Part shown: positions 8,753 to 17,083 of the stretch, one piece after another
Layout: every line of letters starts with the position of its first letter
Position numbering within the stretch: the stretch's first letter is position 1
Assembly: GCA_038182865.1 (NCBI GenBank)
Contig: CP116226.1
Location: 1,612,001-1,676,000, forward strand
Length of the DNA stretch: 64,000 nt
Source: Microbacterium enclense
Lineage (GTDB): Bacteria; Actinomycetota; Actinomycetes; Actinomycetales; Microbacteriaceae
Direction: 5' to 3'
Made by a program: the position numbers and the translations under genes
Notes under the pieces: generated by a model
Told to the model about the DNA's origin: nothing
Databases searched by the model: none
Seen by the model: the letters and a program-made list of their open reading frames with translations, nothing else

Positions 8753-9579
8753 CGCTCGCGGGAAAGACCATCCTCATGTCGGGCGGCAGCCGCGGCATCG
8801 GCCTCGCCATCGCGCTGCGCGCAGCCCGCGACGGCGCCAACATCGCCATGCTCGCCAAGACCGACACCCCGCACCCGAAGCTCGAAGGCACGGTGCACAC
8901 CGCGGCCGAGGCGATCCGCGCGGCCGGCGGGCAGGCGCTGCCGATCGTCGGCGATGTGCGCGACGAGGCATCCATCACGAAAGCCGTGATGCGAACGGTG
9001 GGAGAGTTCGGCGGCATCGACGTGCTCGTGAACAACGCCAGTGTCATCGACCTCTCGGGCTCGCTCGAGCTCGCGACGAAGAAGTACGACCTGATGCAGG
9101 ACGTGAATGTCCGCGGAACGTTCCTGCTCTCGCGGGCCGCCGTCCCACAGCTGAAGGATGCCGAGAACCCGCACATCCTCTCGCTGTCACCGCCGTTGAA
9201 TGTCACACCGAAGTGGCTCGGTGCACACACCGGATACAGCCTCGCGAAGTTCGGGATGACGATGGCGACCCTCGGTATCGCGGCGGAGTTCGCGAGCGAC
9301 GGGATCGCCGCGAACACCCTGTGGCCACGGACGACCATCGCGACCGCCGCCGTGCAGAACGTCATCGGCGGCGATCGGCTGATGGCCGTGTCGCGCACCC
9401 CCGAGATCTACGCCGACGCCGCGTACGAGGTGCTGTGTGCGCCGTCGCGCGAGCTGACCGGGCAGACGCTGATCGTCGAGGACGTGCTCGAGCGAGCCGG
9501 TGTGACCGACTTCTCGCGGTACGCCGCGGTACCGGGGACGCCGGACGAGGCGATGTACCCGGACATCTTCCTCGACTGA
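8749..9579 (+). CDS. Short-chain dehydrogenase, HSDL2-like
   Basis: SDR oxidoreductase of 276 aa. It has the nucleotide motif SGGSRGIG, LAKTD after the second strand, NNAS, and catalytic YSLAKFG. The long insertion between strands 2 and 3 (KTDTPHPKLEGTVHTAAEAI) and the TLWPRT segment are characteristic of hydroxysteroid-dehydrogenase-like protein 2 relatives. It starts with GTG overlapping the hydratase stop. HSDL2-type proteins are linked to lipid or branched-acyl metabolism, but the substrate is not established, and none can be assigned here. It is the last gene of the 7218-9579 operon. Confidence 0.87.
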   Translation: MTLAGKTILMSGGSRGIGLAIALRAARDGANIAMLAKTDTPHPKLEGTVHTAAEAIRAAGGQALPIVGDVRDEASITKAVMRTVGEFGGIDVLVNNASVIDLSGSLELATKKYDLMQDVNVRGTFLLSRAAVPQLKDAENPHILSLSPPLNVTPKWLGAHTGYSLAKFGMTMATLGIAAEFASDGIAANTLWPRTTIATAAVQNVIGGDRLMAVSRTPEIYADAAYEVLCAPSRELTGQTLIVEDVLERAGVTDFSRYAAVPGTPDEAMYPDIFLD

Positions 9580-9600
9580 GGCGGGCACGGGTGTCGGCCC

Positions 9601-9707
9601 CTTCGATGGGCTCAGTGACCTGGCGGGGCTCGGCGAGCTTGAGGCTCAGGAGCCCGGCGGGTCGGCGGCGCGGGTGACGGGGAGAGCGGCGGCTGAGCCT
9701 GTCGGAG
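9601..9707. repeat. Inverted pair of REP-like words between converging genes
   Basis: cttcgatgggctcag at 9601-9615 and ctgagcctgtcggag at 9693-9707 are near-reverse complements separated by 77 nt. Relatives occur at 18723 and 63898. The 150-bp convergent gap contains nothing else I can identify; the pair could fold into a long hairpin and serve as a terminator. Confidence 0.55.
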
Positions 9708-9729
9708 CCTCCGCGGACACGCCGTCGGG

Positions 9730-10404
9730 TCAGGGCTCGCCGCGGAAGAGGGCCAGTGGATCGACGTCATCGCCCTCGGCGAGGGCGTGAGCGACGCGGT
9801 TCTTCGCGCTGACGAGGTGCGTTCGGAGAAGCTCCGCGAGGCGCCCGGCGTCGCCGTCGCGGATGGCGGCGAGCATCTCGCGGTGCTCCTCATCCGCCTG
9901 CCCGCGACCGCCGAGATGGTCGATGTTCTCCTGGGAGTAGGGCTGCACGGCGGCCAGGAGTCCCCGCAGGATCTCAGCCGTGCGCGGCCGTCCCGCCGCG
10001 TCGTACAGCCGTGAGTGGAACTCGAAGTTCGCGCGCATCCATCGCCCGACGTCGTCTGACGACTCCATCTCGGCGACGCGCGACTCGAGGGCGGTGATCT
10101 CTCCGCGCGTGATGCGCCGGACGATGTCGTCGGCGATGGTCGGCTCGAGCAGGAGTCGCAACTCGTAGAGCTCGTCGAGCTCATCGCGGTCGAGCGTGCG
10201 CACAGATGCGCCGCCGCCAGGCGTCATCTCGATCACGCCCTCGGTCGCGAGAATGCGCAGGGCCTCGCGGACGGGACTGCGGCTGACGTCGAAACGCCGA
10301 GCGAGGTCCTCCTGGACGAGGGTCGCCCCCGGGGGGATGACCTTCTCGCGGATGGCCAGCGCGATCCGCGAGGCGATCACCTCGGGGCTCATCGATGCCG
10401 CCAC
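9730..10404 (-). CDS. FCD-domain GntR-family transcriptional regulator
   Basis: Regulator of 224 aa. An N-terminal winged helix (RFDVSRSPVREALRILATEGVIE) is followed by the FCD ligand-binding domain with the conserved metal-site pattern (ELRLLLEP, FHSRLY, EHREMLAAIRDGD). The GTG at 10404 is preferred because GAGGAGG sits directly upstream on the minus strand; an ATG at 10434 and another at 10392 are alternatives. A much longer open frame to 10917 enters the divergent gene and is not real. It is transcribed away from the ABC-importer operon across a palindromic operator, so it very likely represses that operon and itself. FCD regulators usually bind small organic acids. Confidence 0.9.
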   Translation of the reverse strand: MAASMSPEVIASRIALAIREKVIPPGATLVQEDLARRFDVSRSPVREALRILATEGVIEMTPGGGASVRTLDRDELDELYELRLLLEPTIADDIVRRITRGEITALESRVAEMESSDDVGRWMRANFEFHSRLYDAAGRPRTAEILRGLLAAVQPYSQENIDHLGGRGQADEEHREMLAAIRDGDAGRLAELLRTHLVSAKNRVAHALAEGDDVDPLALFRGEP

Positions 10405-10468
10405 TTTGCCTCCTCGTTCGATCGCACGTGCCATCTCCCGTCGCTTCGAGGATAGGGGCGAACGCGTT

Positions 10469-10505
10469 GCGTATCCAGTGGATCCAGTGTATACAGTGGA
10501 TACGC
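10469..10505. promoter_or_regulatory. Probable GntR operator with TGTATACA core
   Basis: Inside the divergent gap, gcgtatcca (10469-10477) and tggatacgc (10497-10505) form a 9-bp inverted repeat around a perfect palindrome TGTATACA at 10488-10495, itself flanked by CCA-N and N-TGG. The word CCAGTG/ACAGTG recurs three times at 9-11 nt spacing. TGTATACA-like cores are typical of FCD-GntR operators. Confidence 0.65.
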
Positions 10506-10551
10506 GTTCCCCCGACGCGGCATCCCGAACCCCGACGATGGAGTTTCTGCA

Positions 10552-12156
10552 ATGAGGCACGATGTTCGACCGAACCGGCGCGCGCGCCGACTGATCCCGC
10601 TCGTCGCGCTCGCGGCGGCATCCGCTCTCGTCCTGTCGGGCTGCGGCGCCGACGACACCTCGACGAGCGGTGGCATCTCGAGCGGAGGCGAGCCGCAGAC
10701 CGGCGGCACGCTGACCGTGGCGCTGCCGGCCACGCCGTCGATCATCGATCCGTTCGCGACGAGCCTCCAGGCAGACTGGGTCATCGCCCGACAGGTCTGC
10801 GAGCCTCTCTTCGATGTCTCGACGTCGTTCGAGGTCGGCCCCGTGCTCGCGAAAGACCTGGTCGACAACGGCGGCGGCAGCTACACGCTCAGCCTGCGCG
10901 ACGGCGTGACGTTCCAAGACGGCGAGCCGTTCACGTCCGCCGACGTGATCGCCAGCCTCAACCGCTATTTCCTCACCCCCGGCAACGGCTCCATCCTGAA
11001 GTCGCTCACGACCTCGATCGAGGCGGTCGACGACACCACGCTCACCATCACGCTGAACACGCCCAGCCCGCTGTTGCCGACTCTGCTGACGACGGCGTAC
11101 ATGATGCCCGCGAGCGTGGTGAAGGATCGCCCGATCACCGACCCCGTGTCCGACCTCGTCTGCACCGGTCCCTACAAGCTGACCAGCTACGCGGCCGACG
11201 GCGACGTCGTCCTCGACCGCTGGGACGGTTATCAGAAGCTCGACACCCCCGGCGACGGCGGTCTCGGCGCGAAGAACGCGTACGCCGATCAGATCGTCTT
11301 CACCCCGATGCCCGAGGCGTCGACGCGTCGTCAGGCGACCGAGGCCGGCCAGGTCGACATCGGCGGGTCGCTCTCGTACGACGACTACGACTCCGTCAGC
11401 AGTGGTGGGGTGGCCCAGGCTGTCTTGCTGAGCCCCACGTCGGGCTCGACCGTCGTGTTCAACAAGGCGCAGGGCATCATGTCGAACGTCGCCATGCGGC
11501 AGGCGTTCCTCGCCGCGCTGAACATGGATGACATCATGCTCGCGGCCTTCGGCAACCCCGAGTTCTACTCGGTCGACGGCAGCATCATCCCCGAGGTCAA
11601 CAGCACCTGGGCGACCGACGCCGGCGCCGAGAACTACAACAAGCCCGACCTCGACCGCGTCAAGAAGCTCCTCGACGAGGCCGGCTACACGGGCGAGCCG
11701 ATCCGCTGGCTCACCACCAAGGAGGACCCCTCCTGGTACGGCCCGTCGCTCCCCGCTCAGCAGCAGCTGAAGGAGGCCGGCATCACCATCGATCTCCAGG
11801 TGATCGACCGGGCGAGCGTCATCCAGCTGCGCACCGACCCCATGGCGTTCGATCTGTTCTCCTCCGGGATCCCCACCTACGCGGACCCGGTGCTGCTGCC
11901 CTACCTGCAGCAGACCTTCCCGGGTACGTGGGTCTCACCCGACCGCGATGCGCTGCTGTCGACGCTGTCGACCGAGTCCGACCCGGCAGCGCGCAAGGTC
12001 ACCTGGGAGCAGCTGCAGACCCTTGTCTACGAAGACCTGCCGTTCCTCAAGTTCGGGACCTCGCGCCCGCTGCTCATCACCGCCAACCGCGTGCACACCG
12101 AGCACCCGGACGAGCTGGCCGGCTGGTACTACAACACCTGGCTCGACCAGCAGTGA
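10552..12156 (+). CDS. Peptide/nickel-type ABC transporter substrate-binding lipoprotein
   Basis: Extracellular solute-binding protein of family 5 (DppA/OppA type), 534 aa. It has a lipoprotein signal peptide with lipobox LSGC (lipidated Cys31), then a short Ser/Gly linker and the family-5 fold: GGTLTVALP, LSLRDGVTFQDGEPFTSADV, and PEASTRRQATEAGQVDIG in the middle. It captures ligand outside the membrane and delivers it to the permeases encoded by the next two genes. The downstream esterase and AtuA-like genes suggest that the ligand may be an ester or acyl compound rather than a peptide. First gene of the operon, behind the GntR operator. Confidence 0.92.
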   Translation: MRHDVRPNRRARRLIPLVALAAASALVLSGCGADDTSTSGGISSGGEPQTGGTLTVALPATPSIIDPFATSLQADWVIARQVCEPLFDVSTSFEVGPVLAKDLVDNGGGSYTLSLRDGVTFQDGEPFTSADVIASLNRYFLTPGNGSILKSLTTSIEAVDDTTLTITLNTPSPLLPTLLTTAYMMPASVVKDRPITDPVSDLVCTGPYKLTSYAADGDVVLDRWDGYQKLDTPGDGGLGAKNAYADQIVFTPMPEASTRRQATEAGQVDIGGSLSYDDYDSVSSGGVAQAVLLSPTSGSTVVFNKAQGIMSNVAMRQAFLAALNMDDIMLAAFGNPEFYSVDGSIIPEVNSTWATDAGAENYNKPDLDRVKKLLDEAGYTGEPIRWLTTKEDPSWYGPSLPAQQQLKEAGITIDLQVIDRASVIQLRTDPMAFDLFSSGIPTYADPVLLPYLQQTFPGTWVSPDRDALLSTLSTESDPAARKVTWEQLQTLVYEDLPFLKFGTSRPLLITANRVHTEHPDELAGWYYNTWLDQQ

Positions 12157-12189
12157 CCCTGTCCCGCTGAACCCCCGACAAGGATCCCC

Positions 12190-13077
12190 ATGTCCGAGAT
12201 GACCGTCCCCACGAAGAGGTCGATCGAAGCGGCGGCCGCGCGCACCGTGCGACCACGACTGTGGCGTCGACTCCTGCACCGACCGATCGCCGTGGTGGCG
12301 CTCATCCTCCTTCTCGTGATGGCGGGGGCGGCTCTGCTCGCCCCCGTCCTCGCGGGGGATCCCAACGCCTTCGTCGCCGTCGAGCGCCTGCGCCCGCCCT
12401 CCGCGACGCACATCTTCGGCACCGACAACCTGGGACGCGACGTCTATTCGCGCACCGTGTTCGGCGCACAGGCCTCGCTCACCGTGGGCCTCGTCACCGC
12501 GGCGATCACCACGGCGATCGGAGTGGTGATCGGCATTCTGGCCGGCATGTTCCGCTGGTTCGACGCGATCGTCATGCGCATCGTCGACGGCGTGATGTCG
12601 TTCCCCATCATCGTGCTGGCCCTGGCGATGACCGCGATCCTCGGACCGGGGCTGGGGACCGTGATCCTCGCGATGACCATCGTGTTCGTCCCCGGGATGA
12701 CCCGTGTCGTGCGCAGCTCCGCCCTCGTGGCCAGCGAGCTGCCGATGGTCGACTCCGCCCGCGCGATCGGAGCCGGCAGCGTCCGCATCTTCTGGCGTTA
12801 TGTCCTCCCGCAGTGCACGACGCCCGTGCTCGTGCAGGCGGCGATCACCTTCACCACCGCCGTCCTCGTCGAGTCGGCGCTGAGCTTCATCGGTGCGGGC
12901 CTGCCGCCGAACGTCCCCAGCTGGGGCGCGTCGCTGTCGGAGGCCCGCAGCTACCTCACCTCGGCGGTGTGGATGTGGGGATTTCCGGGTCTCGCACTCA
13001 TCCTCACGGTCCTCGCCATGAACATCGTCATCGACAACGTCCGTGACATCCTCGACCCGCGTGCCGGAGGCCGCTGA
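12190..13077 (+). CDS. ABC transporter permease, DppC type
   Basis: Inner-membrane permease of 295 aa. It has an N-terminal cytoplasmic segment and first helix (PIAVVALILLLVMAGAALLAP), the family signature IFGTDNLGRDVYSR, and a binding-protein-dependent transport domain with the EAA-type loop (SARAIGAGSVRIFWRYVLPQ). About six membrane helices are expected. It pairs with the DppB-type permease encoded immediately downstream. The order C-then-B is the reverse of the usual dppBC arrangement, which is also seen in the second peptide operon (41197-43012) as B-then-C, so the two importers are not recent duplicates. Confidence 0.9.
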   Translation: MSEMTVPTKRSIEAAAARTVRPRLWRRLLHRPIAVVALILLLVMAGAALLAPVLAGDPNAFVAVERLRPPSATHIFGTDNLGRDVYSRTVFGAQASLTVGLVTAAITTAIGVVIGILAGMFRWFDAIVMRIVDGVMSFPIIVLALAMTAILGPGLGTVILAMTIVFVPGMTRVVRSSALVASELPMVDSARAIGAGSVRIFWRYVLPQCTTPVLVQAAITFTTAVLVESALSFIGAGLPPNVPSWGASLSEARSYLTSAVWMWGFPGLALILTVLAMNIVIDNVRDILDPRAGGR

Positions 13078-13078
13078 C

Positions 13079-14035
13079 ATGCTCCGCTATCTCGCGCAGC
13101 GCCTCCTCGCGCTGCTGCCCACCGTCGCCGTGCCCCTGGTGCTGGTCTTCCTCCTCTTGCGCCTCGCTCCGGGCGATCCGGCGGCCATCCTGCTCGGTGA
13201 CTCCGCCACGCCGGACCAGGTCGCCGCTCTCCGCCAAGAACTCGGGCTCAACGCCCCGCTGTGGGAGCAGTTCGGCCGATTCCTGGGTGACGTGGTCACC
13301 CTCCGCCTCGGCGACAGCCTGTTCCTCGGCAAACCCGTGGTCGACGTCATCCCCGACTACGCCCTCGTGACGTTGGAGATCAGCATCGTCGCCCTCGTCG
13401 TCGCCCTCGTGCTCGGCATCGGCCTCGGCACGCTCGCCGCCTTCCGCAACGGCCGACCCGCTGGGCGCATCGCCACGGCCCTCGGCATCATCGGCATCTC
13501 CGTGCCGCAGTTCGTCGTCGCGCTGATCCTCATCGTGGTCTTCGCCGCCTGGCTGCACTGGTTCAACGTGGGCGGGTTCGTTCCGATGTCGAAGGGCTTC
13601 TGGCCGCACCTGCGCTCGATCACCCTGCCCGCCCTGTCACTGGGCATCGCCGAGTCGGCGTTCGTCGCCCGCATCACACGCGGCGCGATCCTCGACGTCG
13701 TCCGCGAGCCCTTCGTCACGACCGCGCGTTCCCTCGGCATCGCCCCGCGACGAATCGGCGCGGTGCACATCGTGCGCGTCGCCGCGCTGCCGATCATGAC
13801 CGTCGCGGGTCTGCTGGTGGCGAGCCTTCTCTCGGGCAGCGCGGTGGTCGAGACGATCTTCGGCGTTCCGGGGATGGGCCGCCTGCTCCTGGATGCCGTC
13901 GGGCGCCGAGACTACTCGCTGGTGCAGGGGATCGTGCTGTTCACCGGCCTCTTCGTGATCATCGTCAATCTGCTGGTCGACCTGTCGTACTCCGTGGTCG
14001 ACCCCCGCGTCCGACTCGGGAGGAAGAGCGCATGA
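13079..14035 (+). CDS. ABC transporter permease, DppB type
   Basis: Permease of 318 aa. It starts with the typical MLRYLAQRLLALLPTVAVPLVLVFLLLRLAPGD-type first helix and large periplasmic segment (characteristic APGDPAA motif), then a transport domain with the EAA loop TARSLGIAPRRIGAVHIVR. The ATG at 13079 lies 1 nt after the previous stop and fits the family N-terminus; a start 36 nt upstream inside the DppC gene is less likely. Its 3' end overlaps the ATPase start by 4 nt (ATGA). It forms the membrane channel with the DppC-type subunit. Confidence 0.9.
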   Translation: MLRYLAQRLLALLPTVAVPLVLVFLLLRLAPGDPAAILLGDSATPDQVAALRQELGLNAPLWEQFGRFLGDVVTLRLGDSLFLGKPVVDVIPDYALVTLEISIVALVVALVLGIGLGTLAAFRNGRPAGRIATALGIIGISVPQFVVALILIVVFAAWLHWFNVGGFVPMSKGFWPHLRSITLPALSLGIAESAFVARITRGAILDVVREPFVTTARSLGIAPRRIGAVHIVRVAALPIMTVAGLLVASLLSGSAVVETIFGVPGMGRLLLDAVGRRDYSLVQGIVLFTGLFVIIVNLLVDLSYSVVDPRVRLGRKSA

Positions 14036-14970
14036 GCGCCCCACTGCTGCAGGTCTCCGACCTCTCCATCACCGCCGACACCGCATCGGGTCCCTACGAC
14101 GCCGTGCGATCCGTCGACTTCGCCCTCGACCGCGGGCAGGCCCTCGCCGTCGTCGGCGAGTCCGGCAGCGGCAAGTCGCTGACCGCGCTCGCGATCGCGG
14201 GACTCCTGGGTGAGAAGCTCACGCCGAGCGGCTCGGTCCGCTTCGACGGGCGCGAGCTGATCGGCATGTCGGCGGCCGAACGCCGAGCCATGGCGGGGCG
14301 ACGTATCGGCTTCGTGTTCCAGGAGCCGATGTCATCACTGCATCCGATCCTCACGGTCGGACAACAGCTCGAGGAGGGCCTCCGCGCCCACTTCGACATG
14401 AACCGGCGGGAACGCGCCGACCGGGTGCGCGAGCTTCTCGACATCGTCGGTCTCGGCAAGGCACGAGACATCCGCGGCGACCGGATCGGTCAGCTCTCGG
14501 GCGGGATGCGCCAGCGCGTCATGATCGCGATGGCGATCTCGTGCGAACCCGAGCTCGTGATCGCCGACGAGCCGACGACGGCGCTCGACGTCACGCTTCA
14601 GCGTCAGGTCATCGACCTGCTGGGGTCTCTGCGCGAGCGCCTGGGTCTCGCGCTCATGCTCATCACCCACGACCTCGGTGTGGTCGCCGAGACGTGCGAT
14701 GAAGCCGTCGTCATGTACGGCGGGCAGGTCGTCGAGAGTGGACCGACCTCCCTGCTCCTGCACGACCCGGCGCACGACTACACGCGGGCGCTGCTGATGT
14801 CGATCCCGGTGCTCGGCGACGACCGCCCGCGCCTTCCGACGGTGGCATCCATCGCTCCCTGGTTGCGTGATGCACGACAGGATGCCGCCGCCCTCCGCCC
14901 CGTCACCGAGCTCGTCACGGTCGCCCCCGGTCACCGGGTGCGACGCGAAGCCGAAGGAGTTGCGGCATGA
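14032..14970 (+). CDS. ABC transporter ATPase, DppD type
   Basis: Nucleotide-binding subunit of 312 aa. It shows Walker A GESGSGKS, Q-loop FVFQEPMSSLHP, ABC signature LSGGMRQRVMIAMA, Walker B ELVIADEPTTALD and H-loop LITHDLG. The C-terminal extension after residue 250 (DYTRALLMSIPVLGDDRPRLPTV) is the oligopeptide-transporter C-terminal region. It powers import with the DppF-type subunit encoded next; the genes overlap by 4 nt (ATGA). Confidence 0.92.
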   Translation: MSAPLLQVSDLSITADTASGPYDAVRSVDFALDRGQALAVVGESGSGKSLTALAIAGLLGEKLTPSGSVRFDGRELIGMSAAERRAMAGRRIGFVFQEPMSSLHPILTVGQQLEEGLRAHFDMNRRERADRVRELLDIVGLGKARDIRGDRIGQLSGGMRQRVMIAMAISCEPELVIADEPTTALDVTLQRQVIDLLGSLRERLGLALMLITHDLGVVAETCDEAVVMYGGQVVESGPTSLLLHDPAHDYTRALLMSIPVLGDDRPRLPTVASIAPWLRDARQDAAALRPVTELVTVAPGHRVRREAEGVAA

Positions 14971-15746
14971 CCGCCCTGCTCGAGGTCGAGGACCTCACCA
15001 AGACGTTCCACGTCTCCCGTCGCCGCCAGGTCACGGCCGTGAAGGGCGTCTCGTTCCAGATCGAGAAAGGTCGCACGTACGGCCTGGTCGGGGAATCGGG
15101 GAGCGGGAAGTCGACGGTCGTCCGCATGGTCGCGCGCCTGACCGAACCCACCTCGGGCACCGTGCGCTTCGACGGCACCGACGTCACGCGCCTGGACCGG
15201 GCAGCACGCCAGCAGTACCGCCGTGACGTGCAGATCGTGTTCCAGGATCCGTTCGGTGCTCTGAATCCGCGCATGACGGTCGCCGACCTCATCATGGAGC
15301 CGCTGCAGGTGCACCGCCGGGGGACGGCGAAGGACCAGCGCGACCGCGCCCGCGAGCTCGTCGACCACGTCGGGCTCGGCACCGCGGCACTGGAGAAGAA
15401 GCCCGTCGATTTCTCGGGCGGTCAGCGCCAGCGCATCATGATCGCGCGCGCTCTCGCCCTGCAGCCGCGCCTCATCGTCGCCGACGAGCCGGTCTCGGCC
15501 CTCGATGTCTCGGTGCAGGCGCAGGTGCTCAACCTGCTGAAGGATCTGCAGGAGGCGTTCGGGCTGTCCTACCTCTTCATCTCGCACGACCTGTCGGTGG
15601 TGGAGTTCATCTCCGACCGCATCGGTGTGATGTACCTCGGCGACCTCGTCGAAGAGGGCGACAAACGCGACATCTACGCCAACCCGACCCAGGCGTACAC
15701 GCGATCGCTGATCGAGGCGATTCCGACGATCGAGGGTCGACCGTGA
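14967..15746 (+). CDS. ABC transporter ATPase, DppF type
   Basis: Second nucleotide-binding subunit, 259 aa, with Walker A GESGSGKS, Q-loop IVFQDPFGALNPRM, signature FSGGQRQRIMIARA (Phe instead of the usual Leu before SGGQ), Walker B RLIVADEPVSALD and switch LFISHDLS. It is shorter than many DppF proteins (~330 aa) because the C-terminal regulatory tail is minimal. It ends with a GTGA overlap into the carboxylesterase gene, tying the importer and hydrolase into one translational unit. Confidence 0.92.
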   Translation: MTALLEVEDLTKTFHVSRRRQVTAVKGVSFQIEKGRTYGLVGESGSGKSTVVRMVARLTEPTSGTVRFDGTDVTRLDRAARQQYRRDVQIVFQDPFGALNPRMTVADLIMEPLQVHRRGTAKDQRDRARELVDHVGLGTAALEKKPVDFSGGQRQRIMIARALALQPRLIVADEPVSALDVSVQAQVLNLLKDLQEAFGLSYLFISHDLSVVEFISDRIGVMYLGDLVEEGDKRDIYANPTQAYTRSLIEAIPTIEGRP

Positions 15747-17083
15747 GCGCCGACGTCGACGCCTGGCTCGGCGTGCGCTTCGCGACACTTCCGCACCCCT
15801 TCGCCGCACCGCAGCCGACCGAGCCCGCGGCCCCGGCGGCTCCGGGGGGACGCTTCGGCCCCGCACCCGTCCAAGCACCCGTGCCCGGATTCGACCTGCC
15901 CGGGGGACAGTCGGCCACTGACTGCCTCACCCTGAACGTTTGGGCGCCACGCGGAGCGGTCGATGCCCCCGTCGCGGTCTGGCTTTTCGGCGGAGGGTTC
16001 GAGATGGGCACCGCGGCGACGCCGTTCTTTGACGGGGCCGCCCTCGCGGAAGCCGCGCAGAGCGTCGTCGTCACGGTGAACTATCGCGTCGGGGCTTTCG
16101 GCTTCGGCTCGTTCGCCGGTCACGGCGGAGCGCTCTCCGCCGCGCACGACCTCGGTCTGCAGGACGTGTGCGCCGCGTTGCGGTGGATCGACGCCGCGGC
16201 CGCCGCGTTCGGCGGCGACGCGTTGCGCGTGACCCTCATCGGCCAGAGCGCCGGGGCCTTCCTCGCCGCGGCGGCGGCGGTGGCTCCGGGCGTCCCACGG
16301 CCCCGCGCTGTCGCGTGTTTCTCGGGTGGTGCCTCGCGGGTGATCGCGGCAGACGATGCGGCGCGCTTCGCCGACGCGATCCTCGCCGAACTCGGCGTGA
16401 CCGCCGAACGCCTCGTCGACCTCGACCCGGCGGACATCCTGGCCGCCCAGGCAGCGGTCGCTCCGCGCGATCTCGGCATCCGCAACGGAGTGCGCCCGGT
16501 CGGTTTCGGCGTGGCGCTCGATGGGGGGATGACGGGTGCCGTCGTGCCGCGCCATCCGATGGATGCCGTCGGCGCGGGAGCCCTGCGGGACACCTTCGTC
16601 CTCGCCGCCGCCGGGACCGACGAGATGGAGGGCTTCGGCCCGGGAACCGTCCCCGACCTCGACGGGCCCCTCACGGAGGCGGTCGAGGCCCTGACCGGTG
16701 TTCCGTCGCGGCGCGTGCTGGACGCCTACGGGGGTGGCGACGTCGCCGCGAACTGGCGGCGCCTTCTCGGTGACTACATCTACCGGCTGCCGGCTGCCCG
16801 ACTCGTTGCGGAGCAGCGCGCGGCGGGCGGCGGGGGCGCGTACCTCGAGGTCGGCCGTGACGGCGACGAACCCGGCGGGCACGGCGCGGAGCTGCTGGGC
16901 GTTTTCGCCCGGGGAGACGATGCGCGCTCGCGTGACGTGCAGCGGATCCTCGTGACCCTCATCCGTGACGGCCACCTCGACGGGGGAGCACTCGACGCCC
17001 CGCTCGTCGCGGGCAGCGTGCCGACGGCATCCCTCGCCCCCGACGATCTCGTGACGATCTGGCAGGGGGTGGCGCGGCCGTGA
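15743..17083 (+). CDS. Type-B carboxylesterase family hydrolase
   Basis: Alpha/beta-hydrolase of the carboxylesterase type B family, 446 aa, shorter than the usual ~500. It has the N-terminal LGVRFA...FAAPQP region, the oxyanion-hole motif FGGGFEMG and nucleophile Ser169 in IGQSAGAFL. An acidic DEMEGFG segment and a C-terminal GGHGAELLG with His can supply the rest of the triad. There is no signal peptide, so it acts in the cytoplasm, presumably on ester substrate brought in by the ABC importer encoded just upstream (4-nt overlap). It overlaps the AtuA-like gene by 4 nt downstream. Substrate is unknown. Confidence 0.85.
   Translation: MSADVDAWLGVRFATLPHPFAAPQPTEPAAPAAPGGRFGPAPVQAPVPGFDLPGGQSATDCLTLNVWAPRGAVDAPVAVWLFGGGFEMGTAATPFFDGAALAEAAQSVVVTVNYRVGAFGFGSFAGHGGALSAAHDLGLQDVCAALRWIDAAAAAFGGDALRVTLIGQSAGAFLAAAAAVAPGVPRPRAVACFSGGASRVIAADDAARFADAILAELGVTAERLVDLDPADILAAQAAVAPRDLGIRNGVRPVGFGVALDGGMTGAVVPRHPMDAVGAGALRDTFVLAAAGTDEMEGFGPGTVPDLDGPLTEAVEALTGVPSRRVLDAYGGGDVAANWRRLLGDYIYRLPAARLVAEQRAAGGGGAYLEVGRDGDEPGGHGAELLGVFARGDDARSRDVQRILVTLIRDGHLDGGALDAPLVAGSVPTASLAPDDLVTIWQGVARP

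Noticed and set aside
9730..10917. Extended GntR start at 10917 (TTG)
   Set aside because: The extra N-terminus overlaps the divergent binding-protein gene and is low-complexity; the GTG at 10404 has a GAGGAGG site and the proper family length.
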